From NCBI GenBank assembly GCA_951394045.1, contig OX596000.1, forward strand, positions 1,302,001-1,366,000: a stretch of DNA of 64,000 bases, in the 5' to 3' direction. Of this stretch, positions 20,908 through 32,738 are shown piece by piece. Position numbers and translations under genes: made by a program. Within the stretch, counting starts at the first letter, position 1. The number at the start of each line of letters is the position of its first letter. The DNA is from Nitzschia sp. DOCU1 (lineage: Eukaryota > Bacillariophyta > Bacillariophyceae > Bacillariales > Bacillariaceae). The notes under the pieces are model-generated. The model saw only the letters and a program-made list of their open reading frames with translations. It was not told where the DNA came from and did not search any database.

Positions 20908-22867
20908 ATGGGGTTGTTATCGTTTTCAATAGCACGGATTTCTGGTCTTCTTTGGATTGCTGCTGTCTCTTTTTGTTTTTCTACCCTGGACGGCGAGACT
21001 GTTTGGCTTCCATTCGGATTTGTCCATGCCTTAACTTTCTCTTCATTGCGACGGGTGCATCCACAAAGGTCACATCAAAGTCTCGCTACATCACTAAAGG
21101 CTTCATCCTCGACCGCTAGTGCTCCCTACGACTACGATTTGGCAGTGGTGGGTGGAGGCGTCGTCGGTGTTCAAGCGGCCTTGGCCGCCGCTTCGGCACC
21201 CTACTCCAAACGCGTGTGCTTGATTGATGCCCCACGAGAGGCCGGTGTACTCATGGATGGAAATGAAGATTTGAGTATCGGCGCTCCGACGGGGCTGTTT
21301 GGCAAGGCATTGAGAGATACCAGTAAACGCATCAAAGTTTCTACGTTGAGGGGTATGGGATTGCGAGAAGATAGGTGAGAGAATTTAGGAGAAGCATATA
21401 ATGCTTTTGCGGTAAAAGCAGTGGCAACTCTCAATCATGTGTTTGCTTCTCGACTACTGTCACTGCTATTATAGTATATGGAATGAGATTATAAGTTCGT
21501 GCCTCGATTTAGCATCTTCCAACGCTCAAGATATTCGACGACAAATGGAAGAGTCTGGCGTCGATTATATCGCCGGCCTGGCATCCTTTCCCGACTCGGG
21601 GGAGTCTCATTCCTTGACGGTGAAAACTTCTCCAACAGCAGACAAATTCAGAACCGTCACGAGCGACAAGATTTTGATTGCCACAGGCTCGACCCCCTTT
21701 CGTCAATCCGCTATTCCCTTTGACGGACAACGTGTGTTTGATTCCGATTCGATCAATCAATTGAGCTTTTTACCAAAGTCGATTGCTATTACGGGCTCGG
21801 GTATTATTGCGGTGGAATTTGCCAAGATTTTTCGTAATTTGGGAGTGGATGTGACCATGATTATTCGAGACAAGGTACCTAGAAACGCCTTGATGAAAAT
21901 TGGATTGGACAAGGACGTGGCGGCGACACTAGTGGCTGATATGGTCCGAAGTGGTATTCATATAGAGCGCAATTGCCAAGTTGGAACCTTCATCATGGAT
22001 GACAAGAATCCTCGGGCACCGATAACGATTCCGCTGGAAGCCAAGGGTGGTGGGCCACGTCAAGAGGCGGGAGCAACCTCGGAAATTCGTGCCAGCGCGT
22101 ATCTGGCGGCTGTGGGCCGCAAGCCAAATACTTCCAAACTCAATCTTCATGCTGTCGGTATGGATATCGATGATTATGGTGGTATTGTCGTTGACGAGCG
22201 ACTCTGCTGTACGACAAAAGATAAAAACGTCTTTGCAGCCGGCGATGTATTGGGTCGTCCCTTTTTGGCTTCCACGGGGACGGCGCAGGGGATTGCCGCC
22301 ATTAGTTCCATGTTTGGAAATCCCAGTCAGGTGAAGTGCGATTTGGATGACCCCAGTTGTGTAGAAGGTGGGGTTAGCCAGGTGGGGGCTTCTTTTGATC
22401 CTGCATCGTTGGCGGCCAATCCCTTTGCCGTTCCTTGTGGGATTTGGAGTACTCCGGAGGCAGCCTACTTTGGCTTGTCACTTCAACAGGCCAAAGACTT
22501 GGGGATTGACGCCGGGGAAGGCATTGCCTTGTACTCGGAATGTCTTCGTGGCCGCGTCTTTAGTCCAAACGGATTGCTCAAGATTGTCTTTGAAAAGCCA
22601 GCAGGTCGTATTCTTGGCGTCCACATTTGCGGCGACGACGCTTGCGAATTGATTCACTACGGTATGGAACTGGTCAATGGACGAAGAACCGTTCTGGATT
22701 TGACTACGCGCCTCTTTGCTGCCGTGACATTCCACGAAATGTACAGGTTGGCCGCCGAGGATGGGTTAGACCCCGCTTTGGGACGAAAGCGAAGGGCAGC
22801 AGCAGGAAAAGCTCTAGCGAAACGAAATCGGATGCAACAGGCCAAAGTGGACATGATGTACGACTAG
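20908..22867 (+). CDS. Flavin disulfide-reductase-family protein, soluble transhydrogenase-like, no redox Cys pair
   Basis: Two exons, 20908-21374 and 21475-22867. The donor is AG|GTGAGA, the acceptor TTATAG, in phase 2, giving 619 aa. A hydrophobic leader with a HALTF segment is reminiscent of bipartite plastid targeting. The FAD site VVGGGVVG is at about residue 80. A second nucleotide-binding motif, GSGIIAVEFAKIF, and the FAD motif NVFAAGDV follow. The C-terminal dimerisation domain ends with FHEMYRLAAEDGLDP. Overall order and length match the lipoamide dehydrogenase/SthA group. Where those enzymes carry the CxxxxC redox motif or the SthA equivalent, this protein reads NEDLSIGAPTGLFGKALRD, with no cysteine. 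A pyridine-nucleotide transhydrogenase-type role fits best, since that reaction does not need the disulfide. The frame continues upstream of 20908 to 20827, but that region is not hydrophobic-leader-like. Confidence 0.8.
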
Positions 22868-23284
22868 AGATTTGTCATAGCTGATTGCACGCAGTCCTCA
22901 GTGTTAAGAGGAGACGTAATGAATAATCGCTTCTCTGTTTCTAATCCACTCTCAGCAGTCGGCAGGTTTTGCGACTACAGTAGCTGTATCTACTAGTAGT
23001 AGAGAACGGTATGCAGTTCTGGCCATCCAGTTGATCAACACGCAATTTTGCGCCGGCTCCTCGCTTTTAGTGGCAACGTCGTTCGACTGGTTCGAACGAC
23101 CAATGCGAACGCTTCCGATTGACGACCAATTTTGTCGCGACTACTCTCTGTTGGTACCAAAATCTACTAACATTGTACGTGGAAGGAACCCTGGACTGAC
23201 GAATGAATCTTATCCGAATACTTCTTGTAAGGGGGAAAGTATCATACTGCCACAACACAATAGCTACTGAAAATAATGCACCAT
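22868..23284. other. Intergenic with one copy of the 69-bp element
   Basis: Nothing coding is recognised. At 23129-23220 CGCGACTACTCTCTGTTGGTACC and TTGTACGTGGAAGGAACCCT match the tandem units at 26887-27045. Confidence 0.5.
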
Positions 23285-23364
23285 CACATAGAAATTGCTT
23301 CCCTTTTAGCAGAACTTTATCCACTCTGAATCATCCCGATATCACCCTTTAGCGGCTGATAGAA
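23285..23364 (+). promoter_or_regulatory. Conserved proximal upstream block of LRR gene A
   Basis: About 80 bases ending at the ATG (ATTGCTTCCCTTTTAGCAG, TTATCCACTCTGA, ATATCACCCTTTAGC, TGATAGAAATGTCGCC) are nearly the same before gene B (27120-27192). Recent duplication explains part of this, but the block is better kept than the DNA further upstream. It probably holds the core promoter and 5' UTR; I cannot place the start of transcription. Confidence 0.4.
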
Positions 23365-25807
23365 ATGTCGCCACCATCGCCGACGAAGATCGTCGACCGG
23401 ACTATCGTCCCCCGACGAGGAGGTTGGCATTCGACTGACAACGACGACGAAGATGATCAGCCTTTGCAGCCCCCCTCTCGAGAACCCTGTCTCGATGTCT
23501 CCGCATCAAGTGCACCATCGGAAGAAAAAGAAGAACACATTGTTGAAGCCTCACAATATCAGGGTATCGCCCAGCCAAGTACTTCTTCTTCGAGCAACAA
23601 CGCCCACGGCATGTCGTCCGCCCCTTCGCCTACGAAGCAGCCCGGGAAAGTCCCCTCACCAACGTCACCAGGCGCGACATCTCCAGGCGCCGTCTCCATC
23701 CCAGGAATAGCTTGCCAAAGCACTGATCGGAATGCAAGTGCTTCCGCCCCGCCCACCCCCAGGGCTATTATGGATGAAAGAACTGGTATTACAACTTCTG
23801 ATGCGAAAGAAAATGTTGTTGCTACTGATGTTTCGGGGGTCGTCCGATCAGGTGACAGAGTAAAACGCTCGAAGGAGGATCGGCACAAACTTGCTATTTT
23901 GGATTCAAATCAAGTGAGCTCACAATTCCACGAGGTGGGGCAAACCGCGACAGCAAGAATGGTCTCGGTCGACGACGATAGTAAGATGATACAACAAGAA
24001 GAAGGAGAAACAAGCGGCACTCCCGGCGAATCCGATTCCCCACCATCAGCTGAAGCTCCTGAAGTGGCACCGGAGGACGCGATCGTAGCCCACCTTGTTC
24101 CCGATGAAGACGAAATTGCGGAACGGCTTCAACGCCAGTTGGAGCAGCGCCTCCAACATGAGATCAAGGAGCAATGGGAGAATGAGCGAAAACGCCAGGT
24201 GACTGTCAATGCCGTCGCCATTGATAGCGAGGAGAAGAGTATAGACCCAGAATCTTTGGCTGTGACTTATGGCATCGGCGGAGAATCGGGCTGTTCCAAG
24301 CACAAATTTATCTTCATTCTGATAGGTTTTGTTCTTCTAATCGGTGGTGTTGCCACGGGGATTGCATTGGCATTGGGAGGAGACAACGACGGCGAGATGT
24401 TACCGACGCCAAGTCCAACTTCATATCCAAGTCAGACTCCCGAATTCAACGCCATGTTAGAAAGGATTGGCGAAGATATTTCGGATGACATGAATACTTT
24501 GACCAATCCCGAGACTTTCCAATATCGGGCATTGGATTGGTTGGCCAATGAGGATACTTGGAGCCGTAGTAGAAATCTACCAACCTACGTTCTTGTGGAA
24601 CGATACGCACTTGCCGTATTGTACTTATCTACCCAAGGCACGGCTTCTTGGACCGCTCCCTATTCATTTCTCAATGAGTCGTCAAGCGTTTGTCAGTGGA
24701 AGGATTTGGCTTCAGAGAGCGGTGTGATCTGCGATGAAGACAGCGAACATGTCGAAGTATTGAATTTGGGTAGGTTGTTGTACGCAAGCTGAGGGAGTTG
24801 AAACCGCCATGACAATCTCTCACACTGTCTTCGAATTGTTTCTGTCCATCGGCTAGCCAATGTGACCGCGCAAGGGTATATGCCTACCGAACTGGCTCTG
24901 TTGTCGAGTCTAAAGGTGCTGTGGCTTGATGGCAATACACTCTATGGGACGATTCCCACAGAAATATTTGAAATGACGACGCTGATTTCACTTTCGTTTG
25001 AAAACACCGACCTGGCCGGTACCATTCCGGCAAGCCTCTCAAAGCTGACAAATTTGGAGGTAGGTGAAGTAGCCCACAGTCGTTTCTCTGCGTCCGGTCT
25101 CTCACTCTGCTTTTTGTTGTGTCCCAAAGAAATTGTATCTCAATAGGAATTCGTTTCACGGAAGTATTCCCTCCGAATTGTCCCAACTCACAAAACTGGA
25201 TACTTTGTGGTTGGACAAGAATCGATTGGAAGGTACCATCCCGACCGAGTTGAGTGCCTTGACGCTCCTCGTTAATTTAAGGCTCCAAGAAAACGAAATC
25301 CAAGGTACCATACCGACCGAGTTGTTTGGTGCCTTGACAAGAATGCTAGCGTTCGACGTGGGTATCAATCAATTGACCGGGACTATTCCAGCCGAATTGT
25401 CAAACATGACAAACCTGTTTTATTTGTGGCTTGGCGAGAATATGTTGGAAGGTACTATTCCGACCGAGTTGGGTGGCCTGACGAGAATGGAAAGTCTGTC
25501 CTTGGATGTGAACAAGTTGATCGGGACTCTTCCGACTGAGCTTGGCCGTTTGACAAATCTTGTGCAACTGTATGTGTACGATAACCTATTGACGGGGACG
25601 ACCCCCGCCGAATTTGCGAACTTGACAAAGCTGGAGGATGTCTTTTTGCATTCCAACAACTTGGAAGGAAGCGTCAATGAGATCTTTTGTACGGCGGGAA
25701 GCGAATTCAGAGGGTTAGGTGCCGACTGTTGGGGCGACAACCCAGAAGTTCCTTGTTCGTGCTGCACCTACTGCTGTGACAACGTCGATGAATGCGTCGA
25801 AATATAA
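23365..25807 (+). CDS. Type II LRR receptor-like protein A
   Basis: Three exons: 23365-24769, 24857-25059 and 25130-25807. Intron phases are 1 and 0 and the product is 761 aa. The cytoplasmic part (about 1-311) is disordered, with a QPLQPPSREP motif, SPGAVSIPG and a Glu/Arg-rich helix near the membrane (VPDEDEIAERLQRQLEQR). The transmembrane helix is at about 313-336. Outside, a short Pro/Ser linker leads to a conserved cap domain ([39 protein letters not shown]) that ends in a Cys pair, VCQW and GVICD, like the plant LRR N-cap. About ten LRRs of the [10 protein letters not shown] type follow, then CSCCTYCC. There is no kinase or TIR domain, so signalling would need a partner. A role in sensing or adhesion at the surface is inferred from architecture only. 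Confidence 0.85.
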
Positions 25808-25969
25808 GTTGCTCAGATGATTTTTTGTCTGCGATTCCAGCCGGTGATAAGAATACTGCACACCACCAATACCTCCCTGACCCGCGACGACAACAGCTAG
25901 CAGTATTATCATAGTTATGTAACGATGAGGATATCTAAAAAAGGACGACGGAACCTAACCCTATGTTCA

Positions 25970-26525
25970 TTCTCAGTGGGAATTCTTTTACTGGACATAT
26001 TCTTCCACGTGCCTGCATTCGCGAATATGACGAACCTTGTTGAGTTATGAATTAACGATAATCAATTGGAAGGTACTATCCCGACTGAGTTTGGTGCCTG
26101 CTTGACGTTGATGCGAAGTTTTGGAGCGAGTGGCAATGAATTGACCGGAAGCATTCTGCGCCAATTGTCAAAGATGGCGAGGCTGACTACTGGTAATCTG
26201 TGGCTTCGCCAGAATAGCTTCGAAGGTATGTACCATTCCGACCCAGCTCGGTGCCTTGACGAGAATGGAAAATATTGGCCTTTATGAAAATCAATCGAGC
26301 GGGACTGTTCCAACGGAGCTTGCAAGCATGTCCCAACTGAAAATTGTTTATTTGCACAGTAATATGTTTGACGGAAGTGTCGATGATATATTTTGTGCAC
26401 GTAATCGGGAATTACCAGTCGAACAATTGTTTGCCGACTGTTTTGTCGACTGTCCGGAAGTTGATTGTTCGTGTTGCACTGCCTGCTGTGACGAAGGGGG
26501 AACATGCTACCTCAACAATTACTAG
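25970..26525 (+). pseudogene. LRR relic downstream of gene A
   Basis: Reads as a broken third exon of the same family. SGNSFTG begins near 25975, an in-frame stop (TTATGA) occurs at about 26045, and LRR frames continue at 26066 with a frameshift between 26256 and 26287. The C-terminal cap is still recognisable ([10 protein letters not shown]) and the frame ends at 26525. No upstream exons, transmembrane helix or promoter are present. The two frames overlap, so one indel plus one stop explain the break. Confidence 0.8.
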
Positions 26526-26886
26526 TTGGTGTGCTAGTAGTTGAGACCCAGCAGTCGTACTGTTCACTATCATTGGGACAAAGACGGAATCAACTGCTAC
26601 TACTAGTACAGTCTTTTCCTTTCACTATATCTGCAACATGGGACGTCTGAGCTGAACCAAAAAGCAATAGGCAGCATCAATAGCGATCGAAGAATCCTTC
26701 ATCGTTGAAGCAACTCTAGCTAGCCGAAACTCCATAGAGGAATCCCAGGAGACGTTCCCAGCCACTTTCTAAGATAAGAGCAATACATAGTTCACGTAGC
26801 AAGCAGACCTTGGAAAGAAGTCGCGCGCGACAGCCAGCAACCGTACCGTGGAATTATAGACTGTTCGCGGAGAAGACGCATCGTGC

Positions 26887-27045
26887 CGCGACTACTCTCT
26901 GCTGGTACCACAATGTACGAATATTGTACGTGGAAGGAACACTGACGAATCTTATCGCGACTACTCTCTGCTGGTACCACCATCTACGAACATTGTACGT
27001 GGAAGGAACCCTGACGAATCTTATCGCGACTACTCGTTGCGGAAG
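26887..27045. repeat. 69-bp tandem repeat upstream of LRR gene B
   Basis: CGCGACTACTC starts at 26887, 26956 and 27025, a constant 69-bp period, giving two full units and part of a third. Each full unit contains CTCTGCTGGTACCAC and ATTGTACGTGGAAGGAAC. A single related unit lies before gene A at 23129-23220. Because 69 is a multiple of 3, the - strand stays open across it, which is a side effect rather than evidence of a gene. Confidence 0.85.
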
Positions 27046-27114
27046 GGGGACTGCTCGCGTCTGCCAAAAGATCTGGCACCACACAATAGCTCTATTGAAA
27101 ATATTTCAAAACAT

Positions 27115-27192
27115 CGCATAAAAATTGCTTCCCTTTCAGCAGATCTTATCCACTCTGAGTCAACCCGCTATATCACCCTTTAGCTGATAGAA
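27115..27192 (+). promoter_or_regulatory. Conserved proximal upstream block of LRR gene B
   Basis: Close match to 23285-23364 before gene A, ending in the same TGATAGAAATGTCGCC around the start codon. Likely core promoter and 5' UTR. Confidence 0.4.
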
Positions 27193-29639
27193 ATGTCGCC
27201 ACCATCTCCGACTGTCTTCGTCCCCCGACGAGGAGGCCCTCGGCGTTCGACTGACGACGACGAGGAAGATCAGCCTTTGCAGGCGCCCTCTCGGGAACCC
27301 AGTCTCGGTGTCTCAGCATCGAGTGTACCATCGAAAGGAAAAGAAGAACACATTGAAGCCTCCGAATATCAGGCTATCGAACAGCCAAGTACTTCTTCGA
27401 GCAACAACGCCCACGGCATGTCGTCCGCCCCTTCGCCAACGAAGCAGCATCATGCGAAAGTCTCCTCCCCAACGACATCAGGCGCGACATCTCCAGGAGC
27501 CGTCTCCATCTCAGGAATAGCTTGCCAAAGCAATGATCAGAATGCAAATGCGTCCGCCCCACCCACCCCCACGGCTTTTATGGATCAAAGAACTGGTATT
27601 ACAACATTTGATGCGAAAGAAAATGTTGTTTCTGGTGTTTCGTCGGTTGTCAGATCACGTGACAGAGTAACACGAGAGAAAGAGAATCGGCGCAGGCTTG
27701 CCACTTTGGATTCAAATCAAGTGACCTCACAATCCCCCATGGTGGGACAACAACCCGCGATAGCAGCAAGAACGGTCTCGACCGACGAACAAGAACAAGG
27801 AAAACAAAACGGCTCTCCCGGTCAATCCAATTCCCCACCAGCAGCTGGAACTTCTGCTGGGGCAGAACCGGAAGATGCGATCATAGCCCAGCTTGTTCCC
27901 GACGAAGACGAGCTGGCGGAACGGCTTCAACGCCAGTTCGAGCAACGCCTCGAACGTGAGATCAAGGAACAGTGGGAGAATGAGCGAAAACGCCACGTGA
28001 CTGCCAATGCCGTCGCCATTGATAACGAGGAGAGGGATATAGACCCGGAATCTTTGGCTATGACTCATGGCATCGGCGGAGAATCGGGCTGTTCCAAGCG
28101 CAACGTATTCTTTATTCTGATAGGTTTTGTTCTTCTCGTTGGTGGTGCTGCCGCGGGAATTGCATTGGCATTGGGAGGAGGCAACGGCAGCGAGACGCCA
28201 CGGAGGCCAAGTCCAACTTCATATCCAAGTCAGACTCCAACCTCCTATCCGAGTCAGACTCCCGAATTCAACGACATGTTGGACAGGATTGGCAAAGATA
28301 TTTCGGACAACATGGATATGTTGAATGATCCCGACACCGTCCAATATAAAGCACTGGACTGGTTGGCAAATAAGGATAATTGGAGCAGTAATATCTCTCG
28401 CTCGACTCAAGCTCTGGTAGAACGATACGCTCTTGCCGTCTTCTACTTTTCCACCCAAGGCAAGGCTGGTTGGACCATTCCATATGCATTTCTCGAGCCA
28501 TCAAGCGTTTGTCAATGGAGGGATTTGAATGCCGCGGAATTGCTTGGTGTAATATGTGACGAAAACGACGTTTATGTCGAGCAATTGCATTTGGGTAGGT
28601 TGTACACAAGGTTTGGGACGTGAAGCCGCGATGACGGGGTGTATCTCTCACAATACTATTCGACTTGTTTTTCGTCTTTCGGCTAGTCAATGTGACTGCG
28701 CAAGGTCAAATTCCTACCGAGCTGGCTCTGTTGTCGAGTTTAGAGTCGTTGTGGCTCGAGGACCATACACTCTCTGGGGAAATTCCGACGCAATTGTTTC
28801 AAATGATAAAGCTGACTTCTCTTGTCCTTCAAAATACAGAGTTGAAGGGGACTATTCCAGAAAGCATTTCAGAGCTGACGAATCTAGAGGTAGGTGTGAA
28901 CCACCAGCAGTCGCAAGTTTCTCGTTGCCTTTCATATTCATTCGTCTCACAAATTGCCTGTTGTGTCCAATAGTTTCTATCTCTCAGTACGAGCTCGTTC
29001 TCTGGAAGTATCCCAACCACATTGTCCAAATTGACGAAACTGGAAACTTTGGGACTTTACGAGAATAACTTGAACGGTACCATCCCGACAGAGCTTGGAT
29101 TCATAACATCTCTGCAATATCTTTATCTGCATGAAAACCAATTCCAAGGCACTCTGCCAACCGAGTTGGGTAACATGACGAATTTGGTTCATTTGTGGCT
29201 AAACGGCAAAAACTTGAGAGGTACCATCCCGAACGAGTTCGGTGCCTTGACGGAAATGATCAATTTTCAAGTGCAAGGCAATGAATTGAGCGGCACTATT
29301 CCGACCGCACTTGGCTTGTGGACGTCTTTAAAGTATCTTTGGCTGTCAGAAAATCAATTCAAAGGGACTTTGCCAACCGAGTTGGGCCGTTTAGTGGGCC
29401 TTGAGGAACTTTCAGCCTACGACAATCAATTGTCGGGGACAGTCCCAATCGAATTTGCGAACCTACCCCAGCTCAAACGTGTCTATTTGCATGATAACAA
29501 GTTTGCAGGGAGTGTTAATGCGACCTTTTGTGCAGATAGTCGGGAATCGCCAGTCAACGACTTGTGGGCCGATTGTTCGGAGCTTGTTTGTCCCTGCTGC
29601 ACCAAGTGTTGTGACGAATTTGATTGTCTGCCGCAATGA
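27193..29639 (+). CDS. Type II LRR receptor-like protein B
   Basis: Three exons: 27193-28594, 28687-28889 and 28974-29639. Phases are 1 and 0 and the product is 756 aa. It is the closest relative of gene A through the whole cytoplasmic part (SPGAVSISG, VPDEDELAERLQRQFEQR) and the transmembrane helix (about 303-325). The linker has a duplicated SYPSQTP unit. The cap domain and Cys pair (VCQW, GVICD) are intact, about nine LRRs follow, and the cap is CPCCTKCC. Together with the shared upstream block this points to a recent A/B duplication. The second exon is exactly 203 nt, as in most sisters. The third-exon acceptor CCAATAG at 28973 is the best in-frame choice. Confidence 0.85.
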
Positions 29640-29740
29640 TCGAGACGTACTCTTCATCTTAAAAAAATTCGGTAACAACTAGCGGTAGGGATTTCGCAAG
29701 GCAACCAATAAATCAAAAATAAACATCTTCATTTGCACCA

Positions 29741-30275
29741 GTATCACTCCCGAATTCATGGCTATATTGCAAAAATAGACAATGTCAATGGCGACGACAT
29801 TGATATCTCGAGACGGGTCAAATCTCGAGCAGTCAACTGGCTAGCAACGGAGGACCCTTGGAGCAGTAATACCAGCGTTTCGACTCGAGTCATGTTGAAA
29901 CGATAAGTGCTGGCCATGTTGTAAAACGCAATTGCATGTTTTCAACAATGGCTTGTTGGCGTCCGTGCCTCGTCTCTACCTGGACGGAAATCAATTTTCC
30001 AACCAAGTTGGGCCGTTTGGTGAACCTTCCTTGTGGATCTTTGGGTCGACATAAACCGTCTGACGGGGACAATCCAAGCCCAAGTCGCGAGCATGTTTCG
30101 ATTGGATTGTGTTGTCTTGGACGGCAACAACGTTGTATGATAGCAAGGACGCAACCTTTTGCGTGCATGCGTTACCTATTCGTGAGCCGACCGCTTCGGC
30201 GACAACCCGGAAATTCTTCGTTGCTGCTGCAACGGCTGTTGCAACGACGACGACTGCTGGTCGTCGAGAAGTATC
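29741..30275 (+). pseudogene. LRR gene relic downstream of gene B
   Basis: Pieces of one former gene remain in order. 29741-29925 matches the cap domain of genes D and E (CACTCCCGAATTCATGGCTAT, CAACTGGCTAGCAACGGAGGA, GTTGAAACGATAAGTGCTGGCC with stops). 29985-30100 matches third-exon LRRs (AACCAAGTTGGGCCGTTTGGTGAACCTT and TCTGACGGGGACAATCC). 30150-30270 matches the Cys tail (GGCGACAACCCGGAAATTCTTCG). The second exon and the N-terminus are missing, and no continuous frame survives. Confidence 0.75.
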
Positions 30276-30724
30276 ATGGTACAACGTTGACGGAAACTAC
30301 TTGTTCTCTCTATTGCGTTCAGTCTAGAAGTAGAGCAGCACAAAAAAGACAGATCATCGTCGGCAGGGTTTCTCGCGGTGGTATCCAAAATCCGCATACG
30401 TCACTTCACAACGGTTCATTCCCGCTGGTAATCCAGTCGCACGCACGACGTATGTGGTCAGAGTTGTCGGAACAGGTTATTAGTGCTGACAGGTACGTAC
30501 GTATTCTCCTACAGGAATAAGGTATGGAGATATGCATCATTATTACACGGGAATCCCTGCTTATCTCATTCCCGAATGGTCCAGAGATTTTCGGTGAGAA
30601 TGCGCAATGAGGGAGAGCATCATACATGGTACGTAATCATTCCTCTTCGCTCACGGTAAACATTCTGCTTGCTAGCTAGCTAGTGGTGCTAATCTGGTAT
30701 CTTTAACGCCGGCGGTGAAGGATA
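30276..30724. other. Intergenic upstream of LRR gene C
   Basis: No gene is recognised and no match to the upstream blocks of genes A and B is seen. Confidence 0.4.
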
Positions 30725-32738
30725 ATGTCTTTGGCCTTGCCGATAAACCGGCTTGCCCCCCAGAGTCATTCGGCGGACGACAACGACGAACAGCCTTTGC
30801 GGCCTCCTACTCGCGATGCTGTTCCCGCATCGGAAGAAAAAGAGGAGGAAGCTGGCGTTGAAGCTTCGTTGCGGGAAACAAAAGAAACAGTTGAGGCCTC
30901 TCAAAATCATCAGGTTATCGCCGTTCCAAACGAAGAAGAAGAAGAAGAAGTGTATGCACCTGGTGTTTCTTGGGTTCAATGGATGGAACAAATCAGGCAT
31001 ACCAAGAGAAACAAGAAGCGCTCACTGAAAGAAGGCCGGGGACAAGAACGACCATCTATTTCAGACCCAGAGTCCGATACAGTTACGACAGCGCCAAGAG
31101 CTGGTGCTTTTGCCGTGGTCGCATCAGGAACTGCGGGACGATCCGTACCGCCACAATCACCAGAAGTAGAAGACCACGCTGGTTGTTTAGTAGTAGCCCA
31201 GCTATCTCCCAAACAGGACGAAATCGCAGAACGTGTGCAACAAGAGGTCAGGACACAATTGGAGAATGAACTAAAACGCCAGGTGACTATCACTGCCGTC
31301 GCCATTGCTGAAGAGAAAGATATGACTGCAACCTGCTGTTGTGGTAACGTTGGCCGAGGATCGGGCTTTTCCAGGCGCACCATTTATTGCATTTGGGTTG
31401 TTGTTTTCCTGATGATCGGCGGTGGCGTCACAGGAATTATATTGGCTTTGCTTGGAGGAGGAGGAGGCGACAACAAAGTTGACACAGCGCCGACGCATAG
31501 TCAAAGCCCATTTCCAAGTCCGCCGCCCACTCGTTATACCACACCTCAATTCGATGCCATGCTGGAAAGAATAGGCAAGGACATTTCGGACGACACGAAT
31601 ATCTTCAAAAATCCAGAGACCTTCCAATATCAGGCATTGGATTGGTTGGCCAATGAAGATACATGGAGCAGTTCTGGCAGTCGTAGCAACTTTCCGACGC
31701 AAGTCCTGGTGGAACGATATGCGCTCGCCGTGTTGTACTTGTCCACCCAGGGCCCTGATTGGACCGCCCAGTATTCGTTTCTAAGCAATTCATTAAGTGT
31801 TTGTCAGTGGAGGGATCCGAATACCACGGGGGGTGTAAGGTGTGACGAAAACGACGTTTTTGTCAAACAATTAAATTTGGGTGAGTTGTACCAAGGCGCT
31901 GGGATGTTCTGCCGCAAGGATTGGGTAGTTCTTCTCACCATGCACTCGCCTTCTTTCGTAATCTCGGCTATAGCCAATGTAAACGTGCGAGGGGCTATTC
32001 CAAGCGAAATGGCTCTGTTGTCGAGTCTTGAGCAGTTGAAGCTCGATCAGAATAAGCTGCTGTTCGGGACAATTCCGACGGAATTGTTTCAAATGAGAAC
32101 GCTGCTTGATTTTTCCATTTTCAACTGTTCCTTGGAGGGGACTATACCATCCAGAATCTCAGAGCTGACGAATTTGAAGGTAACATCATTCGTCGAAAGT
32201 AACACACGGAAAATGGTTTGTATCTGCTCGTCTCATAAATTGCCTTTTGTTGCCACGGAAGTATTTATCGCTAGGCGAGAATCGATTTGAAGGTACCATC
32301 CCCACTGAGTTGGGTGCCTTGACAGGCTTGATTGTTTTCGACATGGGTGACAATATGAACTTGAACGGGACCATTCCGACCGACCTTGGATTGATGACGG
32401 CCATGCAGGGTCTCTATTTGGAAGGAAATCAATTTCAAGGGACTTTGCCTACCGAGTTGGGCCGTTTGGTGAATCTTGTGTATCTATGGGTCGACCGAAA
32501 CCGTCTGACGGGGACAATCCCGACCGAATTTGCAAACTTGGTGGAAATAAAGAGTGCCTATTTGCATTTCAACGACCTCGAAGGAAGTGTCAATGAGACC
32601 TTTTGTAAGGGTGACCGAAACGTTCCATTCGAAACTTTGTGGACCGAGTGTTCGGGCAGTAATCCGAAAGTTCTTTGTTCGTGCTGCACCGCATGTTGTA
32701 ACGATGTCAATGTATGCGTCGCGGCTGGAGGAATATAA
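30725..32738 (+). CDS. Type II LRR receptor-like protein C
   Basis: Three exons: 30725-31880, 31974-32179 and 32262-32738. Phases are 1 and 0 and the product is 612 aa, the shortest intact LRR member. The cytoplasmic part begins with QPLRPPTRD. It has Glu-rich stretches, a weakened form of the SPGA motif (AGAFAVVASG) and a shortened membrane-proximal helix. The transmembrane helix is at about 218-241. The cap domain has VCQW and GVRCD. About six LRRs and CSCCTACC follow. The second exon is 206 nt, one codon longer than in sisters (NKLLFGT). The first intron is 93 nt and stop-free in frame, so reading through it would add 31 codons; the conserved GTGAGT donor and CTATAG acceptor argue for splicing. 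Confidence 0.82.

Noticed and set aside
26854..27084. 76-codon - strand frame with a 23-residue repeat
   Set aside because: Product of the 69-bp non-coding tandem repeat, whose period is a multiple of three.
31881..31973. Reading through intron 1 of gene C as coding (gives a 521-residue protein)
   Set aside because: Conserved GTGAGT donor and CTATAG acceptor at the same place as in all sisters; the read-through text breaks the cap-to-LRR alignment.
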